A DNA stretch of 64,000 nucleotides from Marisa cornuarietis (Eukaryota > Mollusca > Gastropoda > Architaenioglossa > Ampullariidae). Of this stretch, positions 1-13,300 are shown piece after piece (positions within the stretch are counted from its first letter, which is position 1; every line of letters begins with the position of its first letter). A program made the position numbers and the translations under genes. Below the pieces are notes generated by a model, which did not search any database, was not told where the DNA came from, and saw only the letters and a program-made list of their open reading frames with translations. Location: positions 2,117,501 through 2,181,500 of the forward strand of contig SMMW01000087.1 of NCBI GenBank assembly GCA_004794655.1, in the 5' to 3' direction.

Positions 1-1813
1 GTCTTGATATTCTCATCCTCCCTCGGGACCACTGCCGGCCTCCACGCATTCCCAGCACGCATCCATCCGGCGATTGTCGTAGGCGACCGATATCTGCAGA
101 GCCATATTTTTCGCCTTTCGCAACATAAAAAAAGAAAAATCAGGGGACAAACACATTTGTCAATGCTGCCCACTTTCCATATCAAAACAAAGTTTAAGAA
201 AGTTGCATGCACTATTAAGTACAATTCTATGCCATATTAAAATCATGTAAAATCAGAAATAATAATCGAATAATAAAGCTATCTTAGCAATAGAAAGTTT
301 CTGTTTAAAATGTTGGTAACTTTAGAAGTAATCCAACAAGAAAGATAGGTGCGATACAATACAATCTTAATTCTTTTCATGACTGTTTTGTGTCTGCCGA
401 CATTACCGATTCACTTTAAATAAAAGCATCATCTAATGCCTGCAGTTGGTGTGGGCACAGGTCAAGACCATCAAGGACTCAAAGATAATTTTGAAAGGAA
501 CAGTATAGCGGGGAAAGAAAACATATGAAATGAGCAGATAATCTTCAAAAGTGGAACGGCCTGTCATTCCGTGCACCCATGAAAATGTCAGGAACCTAAA
601 AAGAGGGTAATAGTTTATGGAAATATCTTCAGGTGCCCATTTTTTTAAGTAGAGACAATACGCTGTTTGTACCCTGGCTTGCATGTTGTGTGTGTGTGTC
701 ATCATTATGATGATGTATTGATAACGTTATGTACGATACCCAGCTGCTAGGAAATGTTTCATGTGCATTTGTATACTTATGCCACAAAAACACATTGCGT
801 TTACTTAATGAAGACTGGACAAGGATCCTGACTATTTTTTTTAATGAAACAAGGGATAGTGTCATGAATCTTCAGTCCCAGAAAGGGAGGACTATGACGG
901 GATGAGAGAGATTCATCGGGCTTAGGCGGAGTATGGCCTTGTTGACGCACGAGACACTGCGATTAAAGGTCTGGTAGTCTGCAGGTTTTTTTTTAATTAT
1001 TAAGCCAGGCTCGGTACAAACTGTTGTTTCTCAAAATATGGGTCAACGACGCCTCTCCGTTCTCGAGATACACGTCCAATCAGGATACACAAAAAAAATT
1101 GGTCAAACCTGTGAGGTCAAAAATATCCTAGATACACATATGTGGTCCCAGCTCTCTCACTGCATGTACCCTTAATAACATAAAGGTATTTGTGTGCATT
1201 TTCGCTGTTTTGACCTATTTGTGTGTGTGGTGATGTTTGCAGAAGTGTATTGCGAACACGGAGAGGAGGTGCGTTGTTCCTTACCAGTAGGGAAGTAGCA
1301 TTTCCTACCAAACTCAAATCTGTCATTAAAAAAAATACATGCTCCCCACTAGCCTTTTAACACTGCACTTGGCTTAAACCGATAAAAGAAAGTTGTGGTG
1401 CGCACATCCTCACCTATCGTCAATCAAGACAGATACAAAGTGCACGAGAGACATAACATGATTAAAAGAGTTTCAAGAAGCAGATGAAAAGTTCAGAAAG
1501 TTGCCCTGTCTTTCTAAGTTTTTGTTTTTGTTTTTTAGCATTCATTAGGAAGTACAGTTTAGCTGTACTGGATTGTTTCCATGGTGTCATCAAGTTCAAA
1601 AGGTGCCTTGCGCTCGCGTTCTCTGACGTCAGTGTAACCACGGCAACCTTGTCAGGGTATCCCACGTGCAGCCTGGAGACCGTCACGGGAGCAAATTTTG
1701 GCTGTCAGCTGCCTTCTACCTTGTTATTTTCTTAACAATTCTTGCCATAAACTCATTCTCTCCCTCACATCTTCCCGCAGGTTTTTTCCTTCCTTTTCTT
1801 CCCTTTCTTAGCA

Positions 1814-1841
1814 TTTCTTTCTTTCTTTCTTTCTTTCTTTC
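1814..1841 (+). repeat. (CTTT)n microsatellite
   Basis: About seven CTTT units inside a longer pyrimidine-rich tract (1750-1880). Confidence 0.9.
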
Positions 1842-2719
1842 AGCTTTGCCACATCGCCTCCAGATTCCACCTCTTCCTCTAACCTTGCTACTTGCAAATA
1901 ACTCTTCGTCTTTTTCATCCATTTGTCGTTAGTTCATTATATTTGTTTTCACAGAGTCCAGTAGTTCTCTGGACTATTCCATGTGGACTGACGCTGGACG
2001 TTTTGTTGGTGAAGCCGATGCCAGAACTGTGCGCGTGCATCTTCGTGTAGTCAAACGACGGCAGCGTTTTTTTACCTCCTCGTGCTGACAGGACTTTCTA
2101 TCCATTGTGTGCTCCTAGTGCACTAGCTGCAAGACTTACTATCTTCCTAGTCTCACTACATTACCTCTGTTCCTTTTTTTTTGAGTACGCATAACTTTCT
2201 CGGTATTAGCGTTGGCAGTGTGTCGCCACAAGATCTTTTCACAGAGTGTGCGTGCGTGTACCAATTCATGGAAATTCCTACGTGCATTAGTGTCAACGTG
2301 CATGTGTGCGAGCATGAAGATCCAGGGTAAATGAGGAACCAGCAGCATATCTAGATAATTAAAAAGTTGTCTCGAGCCACCTAAAATAACTTTCCCTTCA
2401 GTAATTATATCTATTTGGGAGATACGATATACGTGTTGTCAAAGCTTTTATTAAGCTAAAAGGAGGTTGCGTGCAATAAAAATGTGAATGAATTCCCAAA
2501 AGCAAGTTATTTAAAGCTCCTCGTGAGATGAAAACGTTGACTGATTGATCGATTAGGGAGAACTTAATTATCTTGAGGAATTAAATCCTCTTTAACAGGC
2601 ACAAAGGTCGACCACGGACGTGTATAGGTGGACTGCTGTCTGTCTGCCGAGACCAACGTTGAGCCTCTTGCAAAGTCCTCCGCTGTTAGTCTCGGCGAGC
2701 ATTAACAATGAATGTGAAC

Positions 2720-2810
2720 AAACCGGAAGCTTTGTCGTCCAAAGCCTCGTTCTAGTAGTTAAACTGAAACGTGACTAAACCGGAAGCTTTGTCGTCCAAA
2801 GCCTCGTTCT
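2720..2810 (+). repeat. 34-bp exact direct repeat, two copies, each with a small hairpin
   Basis: Copies at 2720-2753 and 2777-2810 are identical, starting AAACCGGAAGCTTTGTCGTC and ending AAAGCCTCGTTCT. Each contains GCTTTG-TCGTC-CAAAGC, a 6-bp stem with a 5-nt loop. The sequence just before each copy is also similar (GTGAACA and GTGACTA). Function is unknown. Confidence 0.8.
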
Positions 2811-3362
2811 GACTTCGCTGAAAAAAAATCGTCTGCAAGCAGTCCAGTAATACAAGTTCGTGTGTCAACCGAAGAAAATTAAGTCCTCACTAGCGAGCAG
2901 CCAAACAATCACGCCCGGGTATTTATAGCTTCTATGGCATAAAGCTGTCAGCATGACCAGTCAAGCAAAACCTGCAACAAACATCTAAAGCAAACTTTAG
3001 TTATTAATCTAAGGAGGAATGATTGATACGACACGGCCTTCCTAATAAATATATAAAACTGACAATGACCCGGTAATGGAGGCATGCTTGTCTGTTCCTT
3101 GCCGACTGCTTTTTTCTTGTCGAGTCACGTGGACAGGGAAGGAGGCATATCTTTCCACTTTGACTGCAGTCGAGGGTCGCCTGATTCCCTCACTCAGGGC
3201 ATTGGCAGTCTAAATGCATGTATGACTGTGTCAGGAAAAGTGCCTTTATTCTATTAGTGTATCGACTTTGTCAATCTTTTATTCAGCTTATATTCGATTT
3301 GTTATTGATGTCTGGCGGCTAGTCGCTACATCTGGTTAGGAGCGAAACTTAAAAAAAAAAAT

Positions 3363-3478
3363 TGTAAAACCTTAGGCTTAAGACCAAGAAATAAATAGCC
3401 TCCGGATCTATTAAATGTGCCATAGACGGTGTTCGTATGGAGAAGATAATAGCAATAACAAGACACATTTTAAACGAA
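3363..3478 (+). repeat. Diverged dispersed repeat, copy 1
   Basis: Aligns with 5213-5325 in the same orientation; the best block is CCGGATCTATTAAATGTG followed by AGACGGTGTTC and an AAGATAATAGCAATAACAA-like run. The class is unknown. Confidence 0.55.
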
Positions 3479-3855
3479 GTCATTACTTTTCTCATCCATA
3501 AGTAAACACGAGAGGAAAAGATGAAAGGAACACAAAAAAAGGAAAAGAAAACATGGAACCTGCCAACAGGTGGTCACAAAACCCTCTGTCGCCGACCAGC
3601 GCATCTCTTTCTTGGGTTTGTAGCCAACACTTGATGTACCAGCAATAGTAACACGAGTAAGAACAATAGCGTTAGATATTGTAGCAGCACTAGTAACGGG
3701 TGCAATAGCACCAATGTTAATTATTGTAATAGTATTAATTACAAAAGAAAGGTTAAAAACCTGTAGTTCTTGTACCAGCAACTATAGTAGCACTACCATT
3801 TGTGGTAAAACGCCGTTAATGTTAGTAATAGCAAATACAGCACTGACAAGCTATG

Positions 3856-3856
<1 letters not shown>

Positions 3857-3912
<56 letters not shown>
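3857..3912 (+). repeat. (TG)28 microsatellite
   Basis: An uninterrupted 56-bp TG run; short reading frames across it are artefacts. Confidence 0.97.
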
Positions 3913-3914
<2 letters not shown>

Positions 3915-4877
3915 TGTACGGGTGTGGGGTCAGATGGGGGTGTCCGAATGATTGTGAGAGAGAGGGTTTGTGTGTCGGGGGAGGGGGATTGGTAGGTGGT
4001 GGAGTTTTGCGTTTTCTGACTGAACAACAATTTCAGCTCGACTTTTCGAGGGTAAAGGGATTCTACGGATGTTTTACATCATCATCATCACTGGTTCTGA
4101 TGGTAGCTTGTAGGGATTGTTCTGTATGGCAGAAGTACACTAAAATTAGGGTTCAGTAAATTACAAATACCAGTATTATCATCATCGTTGTCGTCGTTGG
4201 GGGTGGTTTGTTCGACTCTCTGATGCCTGCGAGCTGTTCTAGAGTCCCTTGGATACTACCAAGAAAGATGACAGCAGACTCCCAGAGCCCCACTGAAACT
4301 ACAGCCTCGTGGAGGTCCAGTGTATCAGCAGCGACAGCGGTTTTTCACAAGAGATACTACGCTAGCCGCACATCAAGTTTATGACTCAGAAGACCCGGCC
4401 TACATTTCACCAGAAACATTTCTGAGAAGCTCTGCCGTCCTGTGCAGCAAAGCTCTCACAAAGGACCGCATTAACCAACAAGAAGGTAACCTGAGAATTA
4501 TCAGGGGAATGTGTGCGATATGTCTCATGGCGGACAAACGGAGAGCCAGCAAGAAGCAGATCAGCACACAATCCTGACAAATATTTTTTACAGGAAGGAA
4601 AAGTCTAGAACTGTTGTGTTGATCTGCACCAGAAGGAAGGCAAGTGAATGACGTCTGCTCAGTGTGCTAAGTGATACGGTAGAAGAGCTGGAAGGAATGG
4701 GAGAGGCAGCGAAAATAGACCCGAACGACAGCGTCACCTGGGGGCACCACCTCGTCAGCGGCAGGCAACGTTCACCTGCCAAGACCCGGCGGATGACGTC
4801 ATTCATTAAACATTCCCGTGATGCCTTTCGGCAGTGCTTCAAAAAATAATATATATATATATATAGAAAAGAAATGG

Positions 4878-4965
4878 GGGTACCTAGCTGTTAGTGTAGT
4901 GATTAAAAAACTCGCTTGTTACTATTGCAAAGAGAAGCCCTGGTTCAGATCGCCGTAGAGAAGAG
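4878..4965 (+). repeat. tRNA-derived SINE-like head, family B, fragment
   Basis: AGCTGTTAGTGTAGTGATTA, AACTCGCTTGTTAC and CCTGGTTCAGATCGCCG align with the head at 43.2 kb. The rest of the element is not recognisable. An (AT)n run at about 4848-4865 sits immediately upstream. Confidence 0.5.
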
Positions 4966-5212
4966 AACGGTCTGGTATTTATCTAGAATGTTCGCTGCAA
5001 GCAATTGCGTTGCCTACTGTTCTCTTAGAGAAAATGTGAAAATTGTCTGCCTAATTTATGTTTTACTGTTTTCCACCAGTGACTCGGCACCTCTTGTTTA
5101 GTCTAGTCCCGGACTTGGACCTTTCTCATCGGCATCAGCCCTCTTGCCACTCTCGAGATGCAAGCCTTCAAACACCAAGAACGAAAGCGCCCTGACATTA
5201 CAAACTTGATAT

Positions 5213-5325
5213 GGATTGTAAGACCAAGAAAAAAACAAGACTCCGGATCTATTAAATGTGACACAGACGGTGTTCACATTAAGAAAATAATAATAATAAC
5301 AACCCAAAGTTTAAACAAAATGAAT
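5213..5325 (+). repeat. Diverged dispersed repeat, copy 2
   Basis: Partner of 3363-3478: shared AAGACCAAGAAA, CCGGATCTATTAAATGTG and CAGACGGTGTTCA, then AAAATAATAATAATAACAA. It has no coding potential I can see. Confidence 0.55.
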
Positions 5326-8300
5326 GCTTCTCACCTCTATCAAGAAAACACGGGTGGTGGGGGGAGATGGAACGAAATAAATAGTAATAAAGTATTGCGG
5401 TAAGTAAGTTAATGCTATATAGTTTCACCTACATAGCTTTGTATCATGAATAGACTAGAAGGATAGCGAATCAAACATTAGCCCAAAGTATAATTCTTCA
5501 GACAGCTCCTTGGTATAATTTTGTCTCTTGGAATCAACCAACATATAGACTACGCTCATTAATCGTTACCTTGGTAACTAGGAAACCAAGCGGCACCATA
5601 CTGGGATTTCTTTGGCCTTGTAATTTTGTTCTGTGTGAGAGTGTGGTGATCTGCTCAGACAATGACAAAAAAATGAATTTTCTTTTTTTATTATCTCAGA
5701 TACTCAGATGCTCGTGTCTGCATAATGTTGCAGGACAGAGTCATTAAAACCGACTATATGTATAAATCACTTTAAATAAGCATGTAGGACTATTACAGCG
5801 AAAGCACTGATGGCGATGTAATGATGTTAGTACTAGCTGTAGCCCCGGAAAACTGTATGCTGATGTGTCGGTGGCAATGGTGGTTGCTGTCGTATGAGCC
5901 AATACACTTCCTACTTTCCGCTAACCCCAGCGCTAATGACTCAGCAACGAATTAAATTCCACACCGCGCGTGTGCCTTTTCGATTTTCCCATGAATGTCT
6001 GGGCACACCAGCATCCGCACTAAGGTCTGTGGGCGGGTGTGTCCACACAACAATTCTTGAAGTGGATATTTATGCATAAAGGGTTGCATACAATCGAGTG
6101 CCTGTTCCGAAGTTTGTTGGCACCCAACGATTTTACATTAAAGGTTTACAGCGGGTGCTGGCGCTGGCGGATGTTAGCGCACGAGAAACACCTGTGCTGA
6201 AAGTCTGTAGACGTTTGACAACGTATATATATATAAATGTTTTTACTCACATAACATGTTCAGACAGGCCTGACCTATGTCAGCTCATTCATAATCTCTG
6301 TGAACTCAAAGCTCGCTCGGCTCAGAAGGACAAAGCCAGAGACTGCGCAGCATGTAGTCATTACCAAGAATCGAAGAGCTTGCGATTGACCTGTTCCTCA
6401 CGGGAACAGGAGGTAGAGGGGAGAAAGGAGCTTGTTCATAATTTTTTTTTTAATTCTGCTGCCCCTTAGTCATAGTCTTTGCTTTGATTTTGTTTGCATT
6501 ATTGTTTTATCCAAAAACGTATAACAGACATACCACGTAAATAAATAAAAGAACAAGTGAGCACTGTTATAAATTTTGACTTTGGAATATCTTCATATGA
6601 GCGCAGAGAAGACAACCAAGAGAGATAATGATACCATTAGATTTTCATTCTAATTTCGAATCAGATTTCTTTAAAAAATATGAAAATGACATAATATTTA
6701 CAAATAATATTTTCAGTTAAGAAGCTTATTAACGTTTGTTCGTGTAAAAATATCTTTGAAATCAATGTTAATAAATTGTTTTAAATTATGTCTTAATCAT
6801 TCAATTAATCTATTAAAACAATTTTTTTTGTTTTTGTTTTTTTTTTTTTGCTGTTGTTTTGTTTTTTTACCTCCGTGTTATTGCCATCATCAGCAGCCTC
6901 ATACATTTAGAGATCATTTCACCCGCTCCTACCTCATCCCAACATTGTCTTCGCTAGAAACTGCGGTTAACACGTACTGACGAGGAAAATCTATTTCGTC
7001 GAAACTAAAATCTTAATTACAAGATAGCTGACTGCGGTACACTAAGAACCAAAACAAGGATTAATGTAAAAGATTAATGTATATAAGGGTTACACAGTAC
7101 CACAGGTTAACAAAAAAAAGACAAACTGCACTTCCGCCGCTGATGTTATTGAACGCATCGTATATTCACGCTCCCTTTCCTCCCACAATTCTCCAACAAA
7201 TATCCAATATCTTCATAAAATTATCCTGATATATATGTTACTTGCATCGGCAATCTGGCATTCTTTCCAGCCGGTCAAATGCACAGTCAAAAGAGCATGA
7301 CAAAACTACTCCACTAGACATTAAACAAAGATTTCAAATAAACCATATTCATACACAAATATATATATACACACATAAAACTCTCTCGAGTGCCTTATTG
7401 TATGCAGTCGTTTGAAAAAAAGTTGTCTTGTACGTTTGACTCCAAATCTGGAAAGTCGGAAATCCGTATTGTTCACTTACTGTTCACGTATTGGTCACGT
7501 TGATCATCACAGACTAAACCGAGATGTGCTGGCGACTTCTACAATCCCATCATCCAGCAGAAGATGGAGAGAAGCCCAGCGGGTGTTTAGAGCTGGTAGA
7601 AAAATAAAGCTTCAATGATTTCAATGGAAAGTTTGGGGCTTTTACCATCTTTCGTCCAGCCTTCAAGTTGTAATTAGTCTAGCCTCTGGGGTGCATATGA
7701 CGTCATTGGTGCTGATCACTTTTTTGCAGCAGCTTTTTCCTTTCTCGCTCACACGAGGAATCAAAGAAGATACCGAGCTTTACGGAGACTGCTCAGAGCT
7801 ACTCAGGGCCAAACAGATCTCCGATACAATTAATTTCAGGAGAATAAAAAACGTCGGAACGCTACTGACATTGTTTCATTTTCCGTTCTTCTTTTCTTGT
7901 AAATATCTCCCTCTTCAAAGATTGATGCCATGGTTGAGATGGGTCGATGAGGTAAATTATTAAAAAAAGGAAAGAAGATGACGATGATGGTTGGACATGG
8001 CTGATTCCCTGATGTGTGCGGAGTTGCTTTATGAGACCGTCAACCTGGTTCAACTAGCACAAGCAGCCAACGGCATTTAACCCGAAACTTTTGATCCCAA
8101 GTCAGAAGCCAAAGGAAGAGCATGCACTAAAAGATTGAGATCCAATTACTCATTCCTGTCTGTGAGGCTTGTCGCGGTTTGTGCTCAGATATCATGTGAA
8201 CAAGTTAGGCACCAATTACAATACTGTACTTATCCTGGAGAGAACAATTAGAGCAACTTACACTGTTATCTAACTAATAATTATCAAAAACATAACACAA

Positions 8301-8489
8301 CATCAACAACTCACAAACACCATCGCATTCCCGCCATACAGCTTATCACCAACCTGACCCCCATACAATCACAGTTTAAGCCTACATACGATCATACTTC
8401 ATTCACATACACCAGCCTTCAGAAGTTGTACTGAAGCAAGAAAGGACATCGTCCTGTTGGTCCAGTATTGGAATTGTTTTGTCATGTTG

Positions 8490-8770
8490 TCAGTATGGTA
8501 ATCATTATTGTCATTGTATTATATCAGTACTGTAATGGTATCTGTTCTTATACATTTGATTGTAACAGTTTCTGTCATTGAACGTTGTTAGTATGGGATT
8601 GTTTTCTACAACTGTACATTTTATTAAAGTGATTTTTGTCATTGCACATAAATGTACAATATTATTTAATACCATAGTATTGTAACGGTTTCTGTCGTTG
8701 TACCTTGCCAGTGTTATACTGTTTTCTGTCACTGTACAATATATTGCAATAGTTTTTGCCATCGTACATG
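8490..8770 (+). repeat. Degenerate tandem repeat built on a TGTCATTGTA-type core
   Basis: Related cores recur at irregular spacing of 30-70 bp: TGTCATTGTA, TGTCATTGAA, TGTCATTGCA, TGTCGTTGTA, TGTCACTGTA, TGCCATCGTA, usually followed by TATTGTAA-like sequence. It is probably an old minisatellite. Confidence 0.5.
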
Positions 8771-10604
8771 TTTAATATTATCAGCTTTACATTTATGTAT
8801 TTTCCTCAGAACTCTACTAATAATCGTTGCTGTTCAAAGGCAGGGGTGCAACTTGAACAGGGGGAGAGAGATGGTTCGATTTTTTTTTTAACACAACCCT
8901 TTCTCTCGCCGCTGTTCCGATTCACACAAAGTCTGCAGGCACTCGCCCTTCTGCTCCGATAATGGAGAGTGTCCTCATTTGCATTGCCTTTAAATTCCTT
9001 CGCGGGGAACTTCATTGCTTTGCGAGCATGACAAGACGCAGACAACGAGTCACCCGCTCGCTACCTGCCCTCTGACCTCGTGTCGGCTGCTGACGTAGAA
9101 GCGGAAGACTGAGAGCCGTCTCCAAGCCAGCCGATAGTTTTGTGATGATGCGAAGCGTCCCGAATGTAAACTCGGGCTGAGGGATCAAAGACAGTTACCC
9201 GCCGCACTCACCGACGAAGTACTGGTGTAGCGAGAGGTCTCTACTCGTGCGGGCTCCATATGTGAGGTTAGCAGGAATTAAAGGTCTATAACAGGGCTAA
9301 ATATTTTTTATATTGCAAATCATAAAAAAATTAGTCAGAACATAAGTACAAAGTACTGTTCCCAAAAAAATATGAGTACCACCCGTTAGTTCAGGTGATA
9401 CCCGCCTACAAATACTAGCATGTACAGACTGAGAGCAAAGTAGTGAGGCAGACGAGTGTTCACCGACGCATCTAATTGGCATTCGGTCCCACGTCTCTAT
9501 TTTGGCTGTAGACCCAAAGAACTCCGGCCTATCCATGTACAATTGTGACGTACACTTTTGTTGCCTTTTTCTGTGCGTGGTGACGTTCGTGTGACTGTAT
9601 CTTAAGATTGGAAAGAGAGTTGCACACTTAGATTTTGGGGAAGTACAATCTTTCACTATTGCCACTCCCAGACATTTCATAAAAAGTACTTCCTGGTAGA
9701 GCTTTAAATTAATCTGAATCATCTCTTTGCCTTTACCACCCTCCCCAGGTGTCAGTGCGTGCGATACCCTGCAAAATCTCATTTCAGCGCCTAAAATGTA
9801 ACGGTCAGATGCTGCTGACCCTGCTGCACAATACAAGCCAGGGAGAGTGCGGGCGCACACACTGTAGGAATTAACAGCTCTGCATGGCGGCAGTGCGAAA
9901 ACAGATTGAGGATTATCGGGTTTTGCTCACATTAACCTAGTCTCTGTCACGTTCCCAAAGCTTGCGCGCCCGTGCTCCATGTAAACCATCCCTTAATTAA
10001 TATTAATTACTACGGCACTATTTCATTTTGTATCTCCAATTTAGTACACATAATTTAAAATTAATTTGCATTTCTAAGATTTTGTTTCATCCAGCTTTTC
10101 AATTTTGACTTCTCTATGGCGTTTTTAAACGTAGCTGGATCAAGCCGTGAAGGAGACAAAATAAAAGAAGTGGTTTTTTTTTTCATTTTTGTTTCGAATA
10201 AGGCATATGAAAGTGGTTTACAAATAAGGTGGGTGGGGGTTCAATATGATTAATACCCCAGAATCTTTGAGGGAGCTTGTAAGGGGTCGTTATTTCTGTT
10301 CATATCAGCTACTTTTAGAAGCAAAACTTTTTATAGAAGATTCCATGCAATGGACTCCATCCCGACCGCATCTGTGTTGATGGCCTTCGCCTTCCTGGCA
10401 TGAGTGGTACACTACAGGGGCGCGCAGTGGTCTATTTTTGTGAGACCAGCGCCCGTGATTTTTTCTTTAGGAGGAGGGGTTTGAGCCTACCTTTGATGGT
10501 GGGTTAAGCACCCCCTCAATCATTTTTATTTCTATTCTGCTGTGCACTGTGCTTGCATTTTTGTGTATTCACGAAGATGCTGCCCTAAAAAAGTGTCCTC
10601 GCGC

Positions 10605-10680
10605 CCCTCTGTGTAAAGCGCTTTGAGTATGGCTGATGCTGGAGAAAGGCGCTATATAAATGTGCTAATTATTATTACAA
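10605..10680 (+). mobile_element. LINE 3' tail fragment
   Basis: GTGTAAAGCGCTTTGAGTAT, then GGCGCTATATAAATGTGC and AATTATTATTACAATTAT, match the terminus at 46.6 kb in arrangement. I found no protein remnant directly upstream. Confidence 0.55.
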
Positions 10681-10767
10681 TTATCATATCGAATTTAATT
10701 TTTTTTTAAAAGGCCTATGTCGCTGCAGGCGCCTCAAAGGAATCACTATATTTTGGTTAGTGGGTGA

Positions 10768-10769
<2 letters not shown>

Positions 10770-10800
<31 letters not shown>

Positions 10801-10822
10801 TGTATGTATGTATGTATGTATG
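10770..10822 (+). repeat. (TATG)n microsatellite
   Basis: About 13 uninterrupted four-base units, ending in a short AT-rich run. Confidence 0.95.
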
Positions 10823-11429
10823 ATTATATATAGCTCAACGTAGCATTATGGACTGGATCCTTGTGATCGTTTACTAATCGTAACATCTCCGACTCTGTAG
10901 CAGGGTAGTAAAAAGTGCCGGATGTCTTCCGAGTAATGAATAACCATATCAGATGTATAACAATAGTATTTGTACCGCGGCAGGAGGGGCGCATTTTAGA
11001 ATTTCAAGCAAATTACGGACTGTCTCATCCCGACGGTGCACTTGTTGACGGCTTTAGCATTTAGATAAATAATGAAGGAAGTCGCCGAAAGAATATCTTT
11101 CTCTCTTGGTGGTGAAAAGGGGATCTTTACCGCGTTTTGTACCCTTCTTGAACTGTTGCTGATTGACCAATAAGTATTTTGTAGATTGGTGATTCCGTTA
11201 GTGCGACAAGTCTTGTACTTTTTTTATTACTAGTACCAAATGGGATTATCTACTACTGGCACTTCAAATTTGATGGGAAGACCATGTGAAATATGTAGAT
11301 GTGAGTAGTAATCACTCCATAAGGAGACATGACATTTTTATTGCTCCAAATATTTGGTTATAGCGAGGATGTGAGTGGATTCAAATACATACCAACTGCA
11401 ATACCCCCGCCCGTATTAAATATTTCTCT

Positions 11430-11432
<3 letters not shown>

Positions 11433-11496
<64 letters not shown>
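11433..11496 (+). repeat. (CA)32 microsatellite
   Basis: An uninterrupted 64-bp CA run. Confidence 0.97.
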
Positions 11497-11499
<3 letters not shown>

Positions 11500-12406
11500 C
11501 AATACCTCGTGCATCGCATAATGTATCTTGGCTATTGAGTTGCAAGGTAAATAAATTAACCTCGTAATGCCTACCATTAAAGCTTTGTTCTAACGTCTAA
11601 ACTAATCACCAGCTCACTATTGCTCTTAAGAAGTCTTCCTATCCCATGCTGTCTATCCAAGACAATTACAGAATATTTTGTGGAGATGTGAGGCCATGAT
11701 CCATAAGGTTTGTGTGAGGCGTGATTATTGTTAGTTAAAAACTATTTCCGCAGGAAAGATGTAGAGAAATATGTAGTGAAAGACACCTTTGAATATTCCT
11801 TAACTAGAGAATTTTAAGCTAGAGAAAAATCACGGCTATTTATTTCTTTCTTGGCCTAAAGAAATAATCGCATGGTCGTGTTAATGCAGGAACAAGCTGT
11901 TGCCATAAGACCGCAGAAACAGGATCATTTTTGTTGAAGAACCTGGTTACAGATTTTGGGCGACGCTGAGACTTGACAACAGGTGTTCACCCGATAGAAA
12001 TGATAGCTACTACAAGCAGCGTGTGGTGGTTCTTGGAGGTGTTGATAAGAGCAAGGAGTGCATGGGCAGGCAATTCCTTGGTCCTTGTAGTCTACCTTAG
12101 TTGCGAAGTTATGAACGGGAAAATAGTACGGAGAGCAGTAATAGTACAGTACATAGATGTAGGCCTGTAGTTAACGGACATATACCCTGCCCTGTACACA
12201 ACTCATCGTTGTAAGGGTCGCGAAGGTGACAGGCAGGCAACGGATAAATAAGTCAAGAAGACGCCGAAAGAAGGAGGAAAAATGAAAGAAATAAAGAGAA
12301 AGAGAATCCTAGAGACTTTTTATTAACATGTATGATCACGCTTGTCGTCCACTTACATATTATATGTACACACATGTACATACATTTGCCAAGTATACAT
12401 TAATAC

Positions 12407-12409
<3 letters not shown>

Positions 12410-12452
<43 letters not shown>
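12410..12452 (+). repeat. (GT)n microsatellite
   Basis: A GT run of about 21 units followed by poly(A). Confidence 0.95.
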
Positions 12453-12453
<1 letters not shown>

Positions 12454-12769
12454 AAAAAAAAAAAGTTCCTGAGAAGTTTGTTTCCTTTAAAGACTTTTAA
12501 GTAATGATTGGACGATTTGATTATAAGTATTATTAGTATTATTGCATCTTTGAATTACAGTAATGTCTATATAATGATTAGTTAGCTTGTGTGTCAGTGT
12601 GTGAGTGCGTGTAATGACACAATATGTTTCACATGTATTATGTGTTAGTGCATGAACACCTGTGATACGACCATGACTACTCACTTTGTAAACATTTTCT
12701 CTACTGAGTTTATGAGTAGTATATGTCGACAAAGTCTGAGAATTAATTTTGTCTACTCCGTGTCTTTTC

Positions 12770-13300
12770 CAGATGTGAGTGCGCGAGCCCGCCCTGTGGG
12801 GTGTGGGGAGGAGAAGAAAGGAAGAGGAAGGTGAGGAGATGGCGTGAAGGCAGTGTCGTCACGTGACACCCTCGCCACGGGCCGTCCGCGCAACTTTTTT
12901 TTTTTCTTCCTTTCTTTGTTCCCTTGCATGTTTCAGCGGCTGTTGGTCGCTGTGGCAACCTGGGAACGCAAGCAGGCTTCCCTCATAAACTCTGCAGTTA
13001 ATACCCTTTGCTCGGCGCCTCCAGCTCCAGCCTCTTCATAAATGGCCTCCAGCTATATTTAGCTCCTGCGCCCGAAAGAGAACGTCGATCAAGGCTATTT
13101 ATAGCAGTCGTTTGCCGCAGCGAGGTAAACCGGGGCTGACATGCAGTGAACACTACTCCCTGCAAGCCCTCCGCAAGACCCGGGCGAGGAAGACGCTCTC
13201 AACTCACGCCGTCACCCAGAATGGGGATCGTTATCTGCAGCCAGCGGGCGAGCTGGCACGTAGGAAAACCGTTAACTACGTCAACAGACCGGGCAAGTTC
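12770..13300 (+). promoter_or_regulatory. GC-rich promoter-like block with two MEF2-type sites
   Basis: This block is much richer in G, C and CpG than its surroundings. It holds perfect matches to the MEF2 consensus CTA(A/T)4TAG at 13053-13062 (CTATATTTAG) and 13095-13104 (CTATTTATAG), 42 bp apart, and a CACGTG at about 12859. The second A/T site could also act as a TATA box, with a donor-like GAGGTAAAC shortly after. No downstream exon was identified, so whether it is a promoter or an enhancer is open. Confidence 0.3.

Larger units (their letters stand above)
1..12769. other. Intergenic, no convincing gene
   Basis: Apart from the repeats listed, I see only AT-rich unique sequence. Reading frames are short and lack splice context or family similarity. 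A moderately GC-rich piece at about 9000-9260 has no recognisable promoter motif. Confidence 0.6.

Noticed and set aside
9297..9860. 187-codon open frame on the minus strand
   Set aside because: The longest frame outside the genes and retrotransposons, but its composition has no domain-like pattern, no family similarity and no splice context.
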